Assembly (NCBI GenBank): GCA_947488645.1
Contig: CANLAC010000052.1
Span: 1-7,629 of the forward strand
DNA length: 7,629 nucleotides
Direction: 5' to 3'
DNA from: Actinomycetota bacterium
GTDB taxonomy: Bacteria > Actinomycetota > Actinomycetes > Nanopelagicales > Nanopelagicaceae
Part shown: piece by piece, positions 6,744-7,629 of the stretch
Position numbering within the stretch: the first letter of the stretch is position 1
Layout of the letters: the number at the start of each line of letters is the position of its first letter
Translations under genes and position numbers: made by a program
Notes under the pieces: generated by a model
Seen by the model: only the letters and a program-made list of their open reading frames with translations
What the model was told of the DNA's origin: nothing
The model's database searches: none

Positions 6744-7629
6744 GTCAGATCCATGCTCGCCAGCGTTTATATCGACGCAATCGTCAATCCTTAGTTCATG
6801 GATTTGATCCGGTATTAACAGCTGTAGTGGGGCTACTACTTTTTGTTGGCACATTACTTGTGTGGGCAGCCACCAGGGATTGGTACACGCGTAATGGTTT
6901 AGATGGGCAGTACTACCTCAAGCGTCACATTCTTAACATCTTGATTGGTTTGGTGTTGGCATATGGTGTGACTGTTATTGATTACCGCTTACTACGTGCC
7001 TACACACCATTCTTATGGGGTGCGGGCGTACTGGGATTAGTTATTGTTTTGATTCCAGGTCTTGGAGCAGAAATAAATGGCGCAAAGGCCTGGATTGCTT
7101 TGCCTGGTGGTTTTCAAATTCAACCGGCAGAGCTAGTCAAGATTGCAATCATTATTGGTATGTCGATGATTTTATCTGAGCGTTCACAAGATAACGATGG
7201 GCCAACAAGCAGAGATGTGTTGCAATCACTTGCCGTGGCTGCAATTCCAGTTCTCCTCATCATTATGCAGCCTGACATGGGAACAGTTCTTATCATTTCT
7301 GCAGCGGTTGTAACAATTGTTGCGGTTTCGGGAGTTTCAGCGCGTTGGGTGACAGCGCTGCTTCTGTTAGCAGTGTTAGGTGGCTTTGTTGCTGTAAAGA
7401 CCGGTGTTGTCAGTGAGTACCAAGTAAATCGTTTGCAAACTTTTGTTGATCCTAGCGCTGATACGCAAGGTGCTGGATATCAAATTCGCCAAGCCCGCAT
7501 CACCGTGGGCTCTGGAGGATTACTTGGCACGGGATTATTTAATGGTCCACAAACCAATGGTCGCTTCGTGCCAGAACAACAGACAGACTTTATTTTCACA
7601 GTTGCTGGTGAAGAGCTTGGATTTATTGG
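6740..7629 (+). CDS. rodA: RodA, SEDS-family peptidoglycan glycosyltransferase (3' end beyond the window)
   Basis: Polymerises lipid II into glycan strands in partnership with PBP2. The frame opens at GTG 6740, overlapping the mrdA stop in GTGA, and stays open to the window end: 296 codons are visible of a usual 380-420 or so. A basic N-terminus (RQRLYRRNR) precedes several membrane helices. Recognisable SEDS motifs are NGAKAWI (113-119), QPAELVKI (128-135), QPDMGT (177-182), the RLQTFVDP stretch (231-238), GSGGLLGTGLF (257-267) and FVPEQQTDFIFTVAGEELGF (276-295), whose D283 is probably the essential aspartate. The PEQQTDF version and neighbouring text resemble Streptomyces RodA. FtsW is the main alternative, but adjacency to mrdA and mreBCD favours RodA. 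The missing part is only the C-terminal helices cut by the window edge; nothing suggests a broken gene. Confidence 0.95.
   Translation, partial: MSQIHARQRLYRRNRQSLVHGFDPVLTAVVGLLLFVGTLLVWAATRDWYTRNGLDGQYYLKRHILNILIGLVLAYGVTVIDYRLLRAYTPFLWGAGVLGLVIVLIPGLGAEINGAKAWIALPGGFQIQPAELVKIAIIIGMSMILSERSQDNDGPTSRDVLQSLAVAAIPVLLIIMQPDMGTVLIISAAVVTIVAVSGVSARWVTALLLLAVLGGFVAVKTGVVSEYQVNRLQTFVDPSADTQGAGYQIRQARITVGSGGLLGTGLFNGPQTNGRFVPEQQTDFIFTVAGEELGFI

Larger units (their letters stand above)
2159..7629 (+). other. Elongasome gene cluster mreB-mreC-mreD-mrdA-rodA
   Basis: Five genes of the lateral wall-synthesis machine follow each other with gaps of 12 and 5 bases and then two 4-base overlaps. No terminator-like hairpin with a T-run was seen between them, so one transcript is likely. 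The upstream genes valS-folC-DUF4233-ndk are equally tightly packed, so the transcript may begin before the window. I could not identify a convincing promoter immediately before mreB. Confidence 0.85.

Overview
The window reads as a compact, single-strand stretch of an actinobacterial chromosome carrying housekeeping and cell-shape genes. Two lines of evidence point to Actinobacteria. The gene order valS(tail)-folC-DUF4233-ndk-mreB-mreC-mreD-mrdA-rodA is the classic order of that phylum. Several proteins, notably MreB, PBP2 and RodA, also carry stretches I recognise from Streptomyces-type homologues. Base composition is unusual for the phylum: spot counts of two lines gave about 47% and 37% G+C, so the window is probably in the low-to-mid 40s, with frequent TTA codons. 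Low G+C, very short intergenic gaps and actinobacterial synteny together suggest a streamlined freshwater lineage such as Nanopelagicales (acI, Planktophila/Nanopelagicus-like). That assignment is inference.

Layout: 1-33 is the last ten codons of an upstream gene, very probably valS. It overlaps folC (30-1373) by 4 bases. A small four-helix membrane protein of family DUF4233 (1373-1708) overlaps folC by one base. Next comes ndk (1721-2143), a GTG-start gene with a possible leaderless promoter just upstream. The second half is the elongasome: mreB (2159-3196), mreC (3209-4126), mreD (4132-4653), mrdA/PBP2 (4650-6743), and rodA (6740 to beyond the window end). All genes are on the + strand. No gap between genes exceeds 15 bases, so no long non-coding stretch needs explaining.

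How the genes work together: MreB filaments under the membrane, with the membrane proteins MreC and MreD, organise the RodA glycosyltransferase and PBP2 transpeptidase that build lateral peptidoglycan. Here mreD-mrdA and mrdA-rodA overlap by 4 bases (ATGA and GTGA), so the synthetic pair is probably translationally coupled. The upstream half supplies folate polyglutamylation (FolC) and nucleotide triphosphates (Ndk).

I found no mobile element, RNA gene, CRISPR array, toxin or defence gene, broken gene or sign of horizontal transfer. I do not think the window holds a new system. The points worth a second look are modest: the uncharacterised DUF4233 protein, tandem start sites in mreB, a possible leaderless ndk promoter, a 7-base tandem duplication at the mreC start, cysteine pairs in PBP2 and an altered residue before its catalytic serine.
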